Origin: Alphaproteobacteria bacterium
GTDB lineage: Bacteria; Pseudomonadota; Alphaproteobacteria; TMED109
Length of the DNA: 64,000 nt
Assembly (NCBI GenBank): GCA_022819905.1
Contig: JAJEGJ010000047.1
Location: 1-64,000, forward strand
Direction of reading: 5' to 3'
In this document: piece after piece, positions 51,755 to 62,551 of the stretch
Layout: every line of letters begins with the position of its first letter
Position numbering within the stretch: the first letter of the stretch is position 1
Translations under genes and position numbers: made by a program
Notes under the pieces: model-generated
Databases searched by the model: none
What the model saw: the letters and a program-made list of their open reading frames with translations, nothing else
Told to the model about the DNA's origin: nothing

Positions 51755-52009
51755 ATGAAGGTGAACATGCATGAGGCGAAATCGCAGCTATCGCGACTTG
51801 GCCGGCTTGCGTGGGAGGGCGAGGAGATCGTCATCGCGAAGGCGGGCGAGCCCTGGTTGCGACTGGAGCCGTATCGCAAGGCACGAACCCGCCGCAAGCT
51901 TGGGACATTGCGGGGAAAAATCTGGATGGCCCCGGATTTCGACGAAACGCCGTCAGCGGTTTCCGACCTCTTCTACGGCTCTACGGTGTTCCCTGAATCA
52001 GGCGATTGA
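51755..52009 (+). CDS. Phd/YefM-type antitoxin
   Basis: 84 residues from ATG 51755 (GGAGGG 5 nt upstream): MKVNMHEAKSQLSRLGRLAW, EGEEIVIAKAGEPWLRLEPY, the VapB/Phd fold (family form: VNmHeAKtxLSrLvexv, GEeivIarxGkPvArL). C-terminal tail GKIWMAPDFDETPSAVSDLF is the usual toxin-binding arm. Two GACTTAG repeats (51716-51722, 51726-51732) lie upstream and could be the operator. Followed by its toxin. Confidence 0.92.
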   Translation: MKVNMHEAKSQLSRLGRLAWEGEEIVIAKAGEPWLRLEPYRKARTRRKLGTLRGKIWMAPDFDETPSAVSDLFYGSTVFPESGD

Positions 52010-52011
52010 AC

Positions 52012-52389
52012 GTGCGGCTTCTGCTGGACACGCATGTCCTGCTTTGGGCGCTTTCCGACCCCGAACGACTTGGTGCGGACGCTCGTGCTGCTGTGGTAGA
52101 CCGGCGCAATGAGGTGTTCGTCAGCGCAGCGAGCGGTTGGGAGATTGCCGTGAAGCGGGCGCTTGGAAAGCTGCAGGCGCCGCCCACGCTGGAGTCGGTG
52201 CTACTGAGTGAAGGTTTCGAGCCGCTGGCAGTCACGTTTCGGCACGCCGAAGAAGCCGGGGAACTCCCCTTGCATCATCGAGACCCGTTCGATCGGATGC
52301 TGGTTGCCCAAGCGCGGATCGAGGGACTGGTCCTCGTCACGCGTGATGCGCACATCCCTCTCTATCAGGTGCCGACTCTGGAAGCCTGA
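52012..52389 (+). CDS. vapC: VapC-type PIN toxin
   Basis: 125 residues from GTG 52012 (TTG 52006, overlapping the antitoxin stop as TTGA, is the alternative). RLLLDTHVLLWALSDPERLG (Asp), FVSAASGWEIAVKRALGKLQ (Glu), LHHRDPFDRMLVAQARIEGL (Asp) and LVTRDAHIPLYQVPTL (Asp) are all intact. This is the VapC group reading LLLDTHvlLWaL and HRDPFDRmLiAQA. Probably functional. Confidence 0.93.
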   Translation: MRLLLDTHVLLWALSDPERLGADARAAVVDRRNEVFVSAASGWEIAVKRALGKLQAPPTLESVLLSEGFEPLAVTFRHAEEAGELPLHHRDPFDRMLVAQARIEGLVLVTRDAHIPLYQVPTLEA

Positions 52390-52469
52390 AGGAAGCCGCG
52401 GTCGTTCCTGCACCACGTCACCGGGACCCGATCAGCGGAAAACGTTGCCCGCCAATGGGTACGCGCCTA

Positions 52470-52800
52470 TCTTGTGAATGTCGGCTTCGGCCGGCTATGG
52501 CGATAAACGGCTCATGCAATAGGCGAGTTGGACCCGGGGGCAGTGCCCGGCGCCTCCACCAGTTTCCCGACCTCCCACGCGGTCGGCCAACGGGGGCGAT
52601 CCAGGATCGACAGCCGCTGAAAGATGAGGTCTTTCGCCCGGCATGGTACCGCCGTGACGGACCGAATTCATAACTGCCAACGACAACAGTCGTGAGGTTG
52701 CTCTCGCTGCCTAACCAGTGAGGGGAACGACAGTTCCAAGTCCCTTCCGCTTCACACGGTAGGGCGGGGTCCGGGGGCACCTGGCAACAGAAGCCCCCAT
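52470..52800 (+). ncRNA. ssrA: Circularly permuted two-piece tmRNA
   Basis: Ribosome-rescue RNA. Acceptor piece: ...CCCGGCGCCTCCACCA ending at 52561 with an encoded CCA. After a 30-nt intervening loop the coding piece begins GGGGGCG (52592-52598), which pairs with CGCCTCC (52551-52557) as a 7-bp acceptor stem with a G-U at the third pair, the alanine identity element. The tag frame is GCC AAC GAC AAC ... TAA at 52676-52714, encoding ANDNSREVALAA, a recognisable degradation tag (AANDN...ALAA type). This permuted order is typical of alphaproteobacteria. A hairpin terminator ends the gene. sspB, whose product delivers tagged proteins to ClpXP, follows 48 bp later. The 5' end (about 52470) is approximate. 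Confidence 0.93.
52773..52798 (+). terminator. Terminator of tmRNA
   Basis: GGGGGC (52773-52778), 14-nt loop, GCCCCC (52793-52798), then ATCAATACTGCTTTT with a short T-run. It may instead close the 3' end of the coding RNA piece. Confidence 0.6.
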
Positions 52801-52847
52801 CAATACTGCTTTTCCCGATCCGTTGTGCCGTTTGCCTGTATGCGCCC

Positions 52848-53399
52848 GTGACCGACCGTCCCCCGAAGATCTCCCGGCTCATCGACTACGAGGCGCTCAC
52901 GCTGCAGGCCATGCGCGACGTGGCGCGCGGTGCCCTAAAACGGGTGGCGGACGAGGGGATGCCGGGTGAGCATCACTTCTATGTCGAGTTCGACACCACC
53001 GCCGACGGCATTGACCTGCCGGAATTCCTGCGGAGCCAGTATCCCGAACGGATGACCATTGTCCTCCAGCACCAGTTCTCCGGCCTGGAAGTCGAGCGGG
53101 GACAGTTTCGGGTCGACCTCGCGTTCGGCGGTGTGCCCGCGTCCCTGACGGTGCCGTTCGCGGCCATGACCGCGTTCATGGACCCGGCCGCCCAGTTCGC
53201 GATACGGTTTGCGCCGGAAGCGCCGAAATCGGCTGCCGATGCCGAAGCGTCGGCCGACAGCGACGACGCCTCCGCGCCGGCCGCGGACACCCCCTCGGCA
53301 CAGGGTGCCGAGCGCCAGGACGGCGTGGTGTCCCTAGAGGCCTTCCGGACCCGTCGCGGCCTGTCGCCGTCGCGGCGCGAGGACGGGGAACCGGCGTGA
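52848..53399 (+). CDS. sspB: SspB-type ClpXP adaptor
   Basis: 183 residues, GTG 52848. Alphaproteobacterial SspB pattern: [100 protein letters not shown] and [12 protein letters not shown]. An Ala/Asp-rich linker leads to a C-terminal tail with [11 protein letters not shown], the expected ClpX-binding end. SspB tethers ssrA-tagged proteins to ClpX, and the tmRNA gene is immediately upstream. Its TGA overlaps the fumarase GTG. Confidence 0.93.
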   Translation: MTDRPPKISRLIDYEALTLQAMRDVARGALKRVADEGMPGEHHFYVEFDTTADGIDLPEFLRSQYPERMTIVLQHQFSGLEVERGQFRVDLAFGGVPASLTVPFAAMTAFMDPAAQFAIRFAPEAPKSAADAEASADSDDASAPAADTPSAQGAERQDGVVSLEAFRTRRGLSPSRREDGEPA

Positions 53400-55015
53400 C
53401 GGCGTTTCGCTACTCGGAACTGTTCCCGCGCGAGGCGGACTCGACGGCGTACCGCAAGCTGACCGGCGACCACGTGGAAGGCCTGACACTCCGGGGCCGT
53501 TCCGCGCTCGCGGTCGATCCGGTCGCGCTGGAGCACCTGGCGTTCACGGCGTTCCAGGACGTCTCCCACTTTCTTCGTCCGTCCCACCTCGCCCAGCTGC
53601 GGACCATTCTCGATGACCCGGAGGCGTCGTCGAACGATCGCTACGTCGCGCTGACCCTCCTCAAGAACGCGAACACCGCGGCGGGCGGTGTCCTCCCGAT
53701 GTGCCAGGACACCGGCACCGCGATCGTTCTCGGGCACAAGGGCGAGCAGGTCTGGACCGGGGGCAACGACCGCGAGGCGCTTTCACGCGGCATCTACCGG
53801 GCCTACACGGAGACCAACCTCCGCTACAGCCAGCTGGCCCCGCTCTCGATGTACGAGGAGGTCAACACCCGCACCAATCTGCCCGCGCAGATCGACCTGT
53901 ATGCCGATGACGGCGATGCGTTCGAGTTCCTGTTCATCGCCAAGGGCGGGGGGTCGGCCAACAAGTCCTTTTTCTATCAGGCGATGCCGTCCGTCATGCG
54001 CACCGGCCGCCTCCTCGAGTTCCTGGAGGAGCCGATCCGGTCGATCGGCACGGCCGCGTGCCCCCCGTACCACCTCGCCGTCGTGATCGGCGGGCTCTCG
54101 GCGGAAATGACCATGAAGACCCTGAAGCTCGCGAGCTGCCGGGAGCTGGATGACCTGCCGGCCGACGGGACCGAGCAGGGCCGCGCGTTCCGCGACCGCG
54201 ACATGGAGCAGGCGGTGCTGGAGATGACACGTTCCTTCGGCATCGGCGCCCAGTTCGGCGGCCGGTACTTCTGTCACGACGTCCGGGTCATCCGGCTGCC
54301 GCGGCATGGCGCGAGCCTGCCGATCGCCGTCGGGGTGAGCTGCGGCGCCGACCGCCAGGCGCGCGCGAAGATCACGGCGGACGGCGTGTTCCTGGAGGAG
54401 CTCGAGCGGAATCCGGCGCGGTTCCTGCCCGAGGTGGGGGACGAGGTCCTCGAGGGCGAGGCGGTCGAGATCGATCTCGACCGACCGATGGCGGAGATCC
54501 GGGCCGAACTGGCCAAGCACCCGGTACGGACCCGCCTGTCGCTGTCCGGTCCGATGGTGGTCGCGCGCGACATGGCGCACGGGATGCTGAAGGATCACCT
54601 CGAGCGCGAAGGCGCGCTGCCCGACTACATCCGGAACCATCCCGTCTACTACGCGGGTCCGGCCAAGACGCCGGCCGGTTTCGCGACGGGATCGTTCGGG
54701 CCGACCACGGCCGGGCGGATGGACAGCTACGTGGACCAGTTCCAGGCGGCGGGCGGCAGCCTCGTCATGCTCGCGAAGGGCAACCGGTCGCGGGCGGTCG
54801 TGGACGCGTGCCGCACCCACGGCGGCTTCTACCTCGGCTCGATCGGGGGGCCCGGCGCAGAGCTCGCGGCCCGCAACATCCGCCAGGTGGAATGCCTTGC
54901 GTACGAGGAACTCGGCATGGAAGCGGTCTGGCGGATCGAGGTCGAGGATTTCCCGGCCTTCGTCGTGATCGACGACAAGGGGAACGACTTCTTCGAGGAG
55001 TTCGGCCTGAGCTGA
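53396..55015 (+). CDS. fumA: Class I fumarate hydratase (iron-sulfur)
   Basis: 539 residues, GTG 53396 overlapping the sspB stop (GTGA). Alpha half: [20 protein letters not shown] with a cluster Cys, [50 protein letters not shown] (second Cys) and beta half [53 protein letters not shown]. Converts fumarate to malate in the TCA cycle. sspB-fumarase linkage is common in alphaproteobacteria. Confidence 0.95.
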   Translation: MTAFRYSELFPREADSTAYRKLTGDHVEGLTLRGRSALAVDPVALEHLAFTAFQDVSHFLRPSHLAQLRTILDDPEASSNDRYVALTLLKNANTAAGGVLPMCQDTGTAIVLGHKGEQVWTGGNDREALSRGIYRAYTETNLRYSQLAPLSMYEEVNTRTNLPAQIDLYADDGDAFEFLFIAKGGGSANKSFFYQAMPSVMRTGRLLEFLEEPIRSIGTAACPPYHLAVVIGGLSAEMTMKTLKLASCRELDDLPADGTEQGRAFRDRDMEQAVLEMTRSFGIGAQFGGRYFCHDVRVIRLPRHGASLPIAVGVSCGADRQARAKITADGVFLEELERNPARFLPEVGDEVLEGEAVEIDLDRPMAEIRAELAKHPVRTRLSLSGPMVVARDMAHGMLKDHLEREGALPDYIRNHPVYYAGPAKTPAGFATGSFGPTTAGRMDSYVDQFQAAGGSLVMLAKGNRSRAVVDACRTHGGFYLGSIGGPGAELAARNIRQVECLAYEELGMEAVWRIEVEDFPAFVVIDDKGNDFFEEFGLS

Positions 55016-55164
55016 AGCCGGTCCGGTCGCGGCGGGCGCGGGCAGAAACGCAGCCGCCGCTCACGCGAAGCCGGCCTGCCGGTCTCCCTCCTCGGCCGTC
55101 ACCACGCGGTCGATCTCGCCCCCCGGCCGGCAGGGGCGGCGGCTTTCAGGCCCGCAAGCTGCAG

Positions 55165-55572
55165 TCAGGTCGTCGTCTCGGGTACCGGCGCCGCCCCGGG
55201 AAGTCGCGCCGCCCGGCTATCGAACGTGTACAGGGTGCTTGCGCCGGAGCGCCGTGTCGCCGCCGCGATCATCTGATCGGAAAAGCCTGCCCCACCCCGT
55301 CGGTAACCATCCGCCGAACGGATGACGTCGTCAGCCGCTTCCACCTGAAGCTCTTCGGTCGCAACGAGGGCGTCGAATACCGTCGCAACTTCCTCGCGGG
55401 AAAATCCGTACGCCCGTTCCAGCACCCACGCCAGTTCCACCGCGACTTCCCTGCAGACGAAGCCCGGCTCCTCTCGTGTAAGGGTCGACAACCGGGCGCG
55501 TGCGGCTTCAGCCTGCCGTGAGTCGTCGTTCACCAGGTACCGGACCAGCACGTTCGTAGCCAGTGCGATCAC
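55165..55572 (-). CDS. vapC: VapC-type PIN toxin with first catalytic Asp replaced by Ala
   Basis: 135 residues from GTG 55570-55572, overlapping the antitoxin TGA (GTGA). Reads V-I-A-L-A-T-N-V-L-V-R-Y-L-V where the family has MIALDTNVLVRYLV, so the invariant metal-binding Asp5 is Ala (codon GCT). The rest is intact: FVCREVAVELAWVLERAYGF (Glu), GFSDQMIAAATRRSGASTLY and TFDSRAARLPG. Without Asp5, PIN nucleases are normally inactive, so this toxin is probably disarmed while still able to bind its antitoxin. Confidence 0.88.
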   Translation of the reverse strand: MIALATNVLVRYLVNDDSRQAEAARARLSTLTREEPGFVCREVAVELAWVLERAYGFSREEVATVFDALVATEELQVEAADDVIRSADGYRRGGAGFSDQMIAAATRRSGASTLYTFDSRAARLPGAAPVPETTT

Positions 55573-55805
55573 TGGTCGCTGGCGCCTTCCGCAACCGCGC
55601 GCTCCATGTCCTGAAGCGTGACCGGCGGCCCTTCCCGCTGCAAAGTTCCGAACAGTTGCGACAGGCGCCGAGTGGGCAGGATGCGCACTTGGCGATCTTC
55701 GAGAATGACGTAGCGCACGCGGTCCCCGGGTACCACCCCAAGCGCTTGCCGAACCGATCGTGGCAGTGTTGTCTGTCCTTTGGACGTGATCGTTGACGAA
55801 TGCAT
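55569..55805 (-). CDS. AbrB/MazE-type (SpoVT) antitoxin
   Basis: 78 residues from ATG 55803-55805: STITSKGQTTLPRSVRQALG, VVPGDRVRYVILEDRQVRIL is the AbrB/MazE swapped-hairpin fold (family form: TiTsKGQvTIPkevRxaLgl, GDxvxfxi). C-terminal arm LSQLFGTLQREGPPVTLQDM, ERAVAEGA binds the PIN toxin. The region upstream (55806-55860) is AT-rich (TTACTTTCTGATCATTTACA) and should hold the promoter. Confidence 0.92.
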   Translation of the reverse strand: MHSSTITSKGQTTLPRSVRQALGVVPGDRVRYVILEDRQVRILPTRRLSQLFGTLQREGPPVTLQDMERAVAEGASDQ

Positions 55806-56103
55806 CGCGTTCTTCCCGCTGTCATTACTTTCTGATCATTTACATTACTTAATGATGAAAGGCAAGGGTATTGACGAGAAAACCTTGTCGCTGCCCCTCT
55901 GTTCGAGGGGCTCGGAAACGTAAGCGCCGCCGGCTTTTCGCCCGGTCCCGGCCATCGGGCAGCACAGGCTGTGATGGCTTGACACGTACATGTGGCAGGT
56001 GAACCAGCTTGAAGTCGGCAGCATCAAGCTGATCCCGGAGGCTCCGCCGGCGACCTGGCCGAGATGCGTCGGTACCGCGGGCCCTAGTCGCGGCCCTGGG
56101 ACC

Positions 56104-57308
56104 TCAGGCGCTTTCGAGCAGGAGCGCGATTCCCTGTCCGACGCCGATGCACATGGTGCAGACGGCATACCGCCGTCGCGGGCCGCGAGTTCCCGGGCGG
56201 CCGTCATGGCGAGCCGCGCGCCCGACATCCCGAGCGGATGGCCGTACGCGATGGCGCCACCGTTCGGGTTGACATGCTCCGCGTCGTCCGGGAGCCCGAG
56301 ATGGCGGAGACACGCCAGTGCCTGACTGGCAAACGCTTCGTTCAGCTCGATCACGTCGACGTCGCCAAGGCTGACGCCGGCGCGGTCCAGGAGCTTCGGC
56401 ACGGCGGTGGCGGGTCCCATGCCCATGACCCGCGGCGGGACACCGGCGACGGCCGCACCGACGACCCGCGCCAGGGGCGTCAGTCCGTGTGCCTCGACGG
56501 CTTCCTCGGAGGCGAGCACGAGCGCGCAGGCGCCGTCGTTGACACCGGACGCGTTGCCGGCGGTGACCGTGCCGCCCTCGCGAAACGGTGCCGGAAGCTT
56601 GGCGAGTCCCTCCAGCGTGGTGCCGGGACGGGGATGCTCGTCCGCGGCAACGGTGAGCGGAGGTCCCCGGCGCTGGGGCACCTCGACCGGAGCGATTTCC
56701 GAGGCCATGCGCTTGACCGCCGCGGCATCTGCCGCCCGCTGCTGCGAGCGGAGCGCGAAGGCATCCTGGTCAGCGCGGCTGACCTGGTACTCCTCGGCAA
56801 CGTTCTCGGCCGTCTCCGGCATGGAATCCGTCCCGTACAGCTTTTCCATCAGGGGGTTCACGAAGCGCCAGCCGATCGTGCTGTCCTCGATCCTGGCCGA
56901 GCGCGAGAAGGCGTGCTCGGCCTTCGGCATGACGAAGGGAGCGCGCGACATGCTCTCGACGCCGCCCGCCAGCACGAACGCGTGCTCGCCGGTGCGGATC
57001 GACCGCGCCGCCTGGGCCGTCGCGTCCAGTCCCGATCCGCAGAGGCGGTTGACGGTGCTGCCCGGCACCGATTCCGGCAGCCCGGCGAGCAGCAGCGCCA
57101 TCCGGGCCACGTTCCGGTTGTCCTCGCCGGCCTGGTTCACGCATCCCAGCATGACGTCGTCGAGCGCTTCCCAATCGAGGTTCGGGTGCCGCTCCATGAG
57201 CACGCGGATGGCGTGGGCCGCCAGGTCGTCGGGGCGGACGCTCGAGAGCGCGCCGCCGAAGCGGCCGATGGGGGTGCGGACGGAATCGCAGACGAAGGCT
57301 TCGGGCAC
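56104..57308 (-). pseudogene. 3-oxoadipyl-CoA/acetyl-CoA-type thiolase with a C-terminal frameshift
   Basis: From GTG 57306-57308 (GGAG 8 nt upstream): VPEAFVCDSVRTPIGRFGGA, NQAGEDNRNVARMALLLAGL, NRLCGSGLDATAQAARSIRT (nucleophile Cys), MSRAPFVMPKAEHAFSRSAR and YGHPLGMSGARLAMTAAREL (catalytic His). These match the PcaF-type thiolase group. Near 56171 the frame should continue YAVCTMCIGVGQGIALLLES with the third catalytic Cys, but this lies in another frame (stop 56104-56106); one base appears missing in GACGGCGGTATGCC. Read as is, the protein ends in unrelated sequence reaching 55845. Either a pseudogene or a sequencing indel. Confidence 0.85.
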
Positions 57309-57531
57309 GACAGGCTCCGGGTGGGGTCGGAATGGAGGGCCAATCCTACCGGAACCCGAACGCAGGGGACCGGGGCCGCCATCCCGGGCCGAAGCCGCAC
57401 GGCGGCCCTGGCCGGCGGTTGGCAGTTGCAGGAGATTCAGCCCTGTGCTACGAAAAGTCCCTTGCCGGAGGCTGTCCGAATCCGTTGCGCACGGCGCGCA
57501 CCCTCCGGGCGCCCACAGTCCCATTCCACCC

Positions 57532-58110
57532 ATGCGTCCGGACGCGGTCTTGGCTGATTCTTCCGAGGGGCTCGCGAGCCTTGCAGGCCCCTATGCGTCT
57601 GCGCTGTTTGCCATCGCGGCGGAACGCGATGCGCTCGAGCGAACCGAACAAGGCCTGGAATCGGTGCTTGCCCTGACGGCCGGCAGCGCCGACCTCGGCC
57701 GCCTGATCCGGAGCCCCGTGGTGGCCCGGAAGGATCAGGAGCGCGCCATGGCGGCCATCCTTGACGCGATGGGGTCGGACCCGCTGGTGCGGAACTTCGT
57801 CGGTGTCTTGGCCCGGAATCGCCGACTGGGGGCGCTGCCGGCCATCGTTCGCCGGTTCCGGGCCCTGGCGGCCGAGCGCCGGGGAGAGGTCGAGGCGGTC
57901 GCCGAAACCGCCATCGACCTTGACGACGCCACGACGGGCCGCATCCGCGACGCCCTGGCCGACGCGCTCGGCCGCCGGGTGGCGCTCCGCACCGAGGTCG
58001 ACCCCGAACTGCTGGGCGGACTCGTGGTGCGGGTGGGTTCGATCCGGGTCGACGGTTCGCTCCGAACCCAACTCCAGTCGCTTGCCCATGTCATGAAGGG
58101 AGCCGCGTAG
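57532..58110 (+). CDS. atpH: ATP synthase F1 subunit delta
   Basis: 192 residues, ATG 57532. AGPYASALFAIAAERDALER opens the delta/OSCP fold; VRNFVGVLARNRRLGALPAI is its conserved central helix pair, and the C-terminus reads LLGGLVVRVGSIRVDGSLRT then QLQSLAHVM. It forms the stalk cap joining F1 to the Fo b-subunits. First gene of the F1 operon; its TAG abuts the atpA ATG with no gap. No Fo genes lie upstream (a thiolase gene points the other way), the split arrangement known in alphaproteobacteria. Confidence 0.95.
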   Translation: MRPDAVLADSSEGLASLAGPYASALFAIAAERDALERTEQGLESVLALTAGSADLGRLIRSPVVARKDQERAMAAILDAMGSDPLVRNFVGVLARNRRLGALPAIVRRFRALAAERRGEVEAVAETAIDLDDATTGRIRDALADALGRRVALRTEVDPELLGGLVVRVGSIRVDGSLRTQLQSLAHVMKGAA

Positions 58111-59640
58111 ATGAATCTTCGCGCATCCGAAATCTCCTCGATCCTGAAGCAGCAGATCGAGGATTTCGAGACCGGCGCCGAAGTCGCCGAAGTCGGTGAA
58201 GTGATCGCGGTCGGGGACGGCATCGCCCGGATCTACGGTCTAGACGAGGTCATGGCCGGGGAGCTGGTGGAGTTTCCCGGCAACATCGTCGGGATGGCGC
58301 TCAACCTCGAAGCCGACAACGTCGGCGTGGTCATCTTCGGTGACGACCGCACGATCCGCGAGGGCGACACGGTCAAGCGCACCGGGCGGATCGTGGACGC
58401 CCCCGTTGGTCCCAACATGCTCGGCCGGGTGGTCGACTCGCTCGGCAACCCGATCGACGGCGGGTCCGACATCGAAGTCACCGAGCGGCGGTCGGTCGAC
58501 GTCCGGGCGCCCGGCATCATCGCGCGGCAGTCGGTCTTCGAGCCGATGCAGACCGGGCTCAAGGCGATCGATTCACTGGTTCCGATCGGCCGCGGTCAGC
58601 GCGAGCTCATCATCGGGGACCGCCAGACCGGGAAGACCGCGCTCGCGGTCGACACCATCATCAACCAGCGGGACATCAACGCGAGCGGCCCAGTCGACAA
58701 GCACCTCAAGTGCATCTACGTCGCGATCGGCCAGAAACGATCGACGGTCGCCCAGGTGGTGCGCACCCTGCAGGACGCGGGCGCCATGGACTACACCTGC
58801 GTCGTGGCCGCCACGGCGTCGGAACCCGCCCCGCTCCAGTACCTGGCCCCCTACACCGGCTGCACCATCGGCGAATGGTTCCGCGACAACGGGCAGCACG
58901 CCCTCATCATCTACGACGACCTGTCCAAGCAGGCGGTCGCCTACCGGCAGATGTCGCTGCTCCTGCGCCGCCCGCCGGGGCGCGAGGCCTATCCCGGCGA
59001 CGTGTTCTACCTGCATTCCCGGCTGCTGGAGCGCGCGGCCAAACTCTCGGACGCGGAGGGCGGGGGATCGCTGACGGCGCTGCCGATCATCGAGACGCAG
59101 GCGAACGACGTGTCCGCCTACATCCCCACCAACGTGATCTCGATCACCGACGGCCAGATCTTTCTCGAGACCGATCTCTTCTACCAGGGCATCCGGCCGG
59201 CCATCAACGTCGGCCTGTCCGTGAGCCGGGTCGGCTCCGCCGCCCAGGTCAAGGCCATGAAGAAGGTGGCCGGCACCATCAAGCTCGAGCTTGCCCAGTA
59301 CCGCGAGATGGCGGCGTTCGCCCAGTTCGGCTCGGACCTCGATGCCTCGACGCAGCGGCTCCTCAAGCGGGGCGCCCGCCTCACCGAACTGCTCAAGCAG
59401 GGGCAGTACACGCCGCTGCCGGTGGAGGAGCAGGTCTGCGTGATCTTCGCCGGGGTGAACGGTTACTGCGACGCGATCGACACCGACCAGATCCAGAAGT
59501 TCGAGGAAGGACTGCTGGCCCTGCTGCGGGCCGAGCACGGCGACATTCTGGCCGCGATCCGCGACGACGGGGATATTTCGGACGACAGCGACGCCAAGCT
59601 CCGCGGCGCCCTCGACCGGTTTGTCGCGAGCTTCGGCTAG
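58111..59640 (+). CDS. atpA: ATP synthase F1 subunit alpha
   Basis: 509 residues, full length. Regulatory, nucleotide-binding subunit of F1. Walker A GDRQTGKT at residues 169-176, then [40 protein letters not shown] (Walker B) and the signature [20 protein letters not shown]. Residue 1 directly follows the atpH stop. C-terminal helical domain LEGG-type region is replaced by the usual [20 protein letters not shown]. No unusual features. Confidence 0.97.
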   Translation: MNLRASEISSILKQQIEDFETGAEVAEVGEVIAVGDGIARIYGLDEVMAGELVEFPGNIVGMALNLEADNVGVVIFGDDRTIREGDTVKRTGRIVDAPVGPNMLGRVVDSLGNPIDGGSDIEVTERRSVDVRAPGIIARQSVFEPMQTGLKAIDSLVPIGRGQRELIIGDRQTGKTALAVDTIINQRDINASGPVDKHLKCIYVAIGQKRSTVAQVVRTLQDAGAMDYTCVVAATASEPAPLQYLAPYTGCTIGEWFRDNGQHALIIYDDLSKQAVAYRQMSLLLRRPPGREAYPGDVFYLHSRLLERAAKLSDAEGGGSLTALPIIETQANDVSAYIPTNVISITDGQIFLETDLFYQGIRPAINVGLSVSRVGSAAQVKAMKKVAGTIKLELAQYREMAAFAQFGSDLDASTQRLLKRGARLTELLKQGQYTPLPVEEQVCVIFAGVNGYCDAIDTDQIQKFEEGLLALLRAEHGDILAAIRDDGDISDDSDAKLRGALDRFVASFG

Positions 59641-59664
59641 GACGCTTCGGGAACGCCGCCGGCC

Positions 59665-60549
59665 ATGTCGAGCCTCAAGGAACTCCGGACCCGGATCAGC
59701 AGCGTACGGTCCACCCGGAAGATCACGCAGGCCATGAAGATGGTGGCGGCGTCAAAGCTGCGCCGGGCGCAGGAGCGTGCCGAGCGCGCCCGGCCGTACG
59801 CGGCCGGCATGGAGGCGATGGTGGCGCGGCTGGCGGGGACGGTTGCGCCCGAGGACGCCCCGCCGCTGCTGGCCGGGACGGGCCGCAACCAGGCGTGCCT
59901 GCTGCTGGTGATCACGGCCGACCGCGGCCTCTGCGGCGCCTTCAACTCGGGCGTGGTCCGGGCGGCGCGGCGGAAGATCGCGGCGCTCGCCGAGGATTCG
60001 ATCGAAGCCAAGATCTTCTGCGTGGGCCGCAAGGGCTACGACCTGCTGCGCCGCACGCACGGCCAGCGGATCGTCGGGCACCGGCAGCTGCCGCCGGGCC
60101 GTGACCTGCCGTTCGCCGAGGCCGAGGCGGTCGCGGCGGAGATTCTCGGCCTGTTCGCGGACGACGGGTTCGACACCTGCACGATGCACTACAACCGGTT
60201 CCGCTCGGCGATGTCGCAGGTCGTCACCGAGACGCAGATCATTCCGCGGACGGCCCCGGAGTCGGACGAGCCGGCGGCGGAGCCGGACGCCGGTGCGCTG
60301 CACGAGTTCGAGCCCGGCGAGGACGAGCTGCTCGCCGACCTGCTGCCGCGCAACCTCGCCGTCCAGATCCACGGGGCGTTCCTCGAGAGCGCCGCCGGTG
60401 AGCAGGGTGCGCGCATGACGGCAATGGAGAACGCCACCCGGAATGCCGGTGACATGATCGGCCGGCTGGAGCTGTCGTACAACCGGCAACGCCAGGCGGC
60501 CATTACCAAGGAGCTCATCGAGATCATCTCGGGCTCGGAAGCATTGTAG
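59665..60549 (+). CDS. atpG: ATP synthase F1 subunit gamma
   Basis: 294 residues, ATG 59665. SLKELRTRISSVRSTRKITQ, AMKMVAASKLRRAQERAERA at the N-terminus, ADRGLCGAFNSGVVRAARRK in the middle and ENATRNAGDMIGRLELSYNR, QRQAAITKELIEIISGSEAL at the C-terminus are the rotor coiled coil. A Glu/Asp/Pro-rich insert (ESDEPAAEPDAGALHEFEPG) precedes the C-terminal helix, as in several alphaproteobacterial gamma subunits. Confidence 0.97.
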   Translation: MSSLKELRTRISSVRSTRKITQAMKMVAASKLRRAQERAERARPYAAGMEAMVARLAGTVAPEDAPPLLAGTGRNQACLLLVITADRGLCGAFNSGVVRAARRKIAALAEDSIEAKIFCVGRKGYDLLRRTHGQRIVGHRQLPPGRDLPFAEAEAVAAEILGLFADDGFDTCTMHYNRFRSAMSQVVTETQIIPRTAPESDEPAAEPDAGALHEFEPGEDELLADLLPRNLAVQIHGAFLESAAGEQGARMTAMENATRNAGDMIGRLELSYNRQRQAAITKELIEIISGSEAL

Positions 60550-62004
<1,455 letters not shown>

Positions 62005-62005
62005 C

Positions 62006-62425
62006 ATGGCGGACGCGCCGCTGATCGATCTGGAGCTGATCACGCCGGAGGCGACGCTGCTGGCGGCCACGCCCGAGATGGTGGTGGTGCCCGGTTCGGA
62101 AGGCGAGTTCGGCGTGCTCCGGGATCACGCGCCGATCCTGTCGGCCCTGCGGCCGGGGACGGTGCAGGTGCACCCGACGTTCGACGCCGAGCCGGAGTGC
62201 TACTTCGTCACCGGCGGATTCTCGGAGGCGGGACCGGAGCACTGCCTGATCCTGGCGGACGAGGCGGTTCCGGTGTCCGAGATCGACACGGCGGAGGCGG
62301 ACCAGGCGGTCGCCGATGCGGAAGCCGCCCTTCGCGAGGTGGAGAACAGCCCGGACGAAGCGGCGCGCGACCGCGCCGAACAGGCGCTCGAGGTGGCGAC
62401 GGCGAGGCGCGCGGCAGCCGGCTGA
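62006..62425 (+). CDS. atpC: ATP synthase F1 subunit epsilon
   Basis: 139 residues, ATG 62006. DLELITPEATLLAATPEMVV, VPGSEGEFGVLRDHAPILSA, LRPGTVQV and YFVTGGFSEAGPEHCLILAD are the N-terminal beta-sandwich. The C-terminal helices are rich in Ala and Glu (EADQAVADAEAALREVENSP). Last gene of the F1 operon; no clear terminator follows before the convergent lipoprotein gene. Confidence 0.95.
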   Translation: MADAPLIDLELITPEATLLAATPEMVVVPGSEGEFGVLRDHAPILSALRPGTVQVHPTFDAEPECYFVTGGFSEAGPEHCLILADEAVPVSEIDTAEADQAVADAEAALREVENSPDEAARDRAEQALEVATARRAAAG

Positions 62426-62551
62426 GCCTGTTGGGGGGATGCGGGCTGTTCGCGTGCGCGTACCCGGCATCCCAAAGCTACTTCAGACCGCGATGGCAGG
62501 CCGTTCGGGTTCAGGCGCCGGCTCTCGATCCCTTTTGCGCCACTGACCGGT

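Noticed and set aside
52418..52882. Minus-strand frame of 154 codons rich in Arg, Trp and Ser
   Set aside because: It lies over the tmRNA gene; its composition is that of a translated structured RNA.
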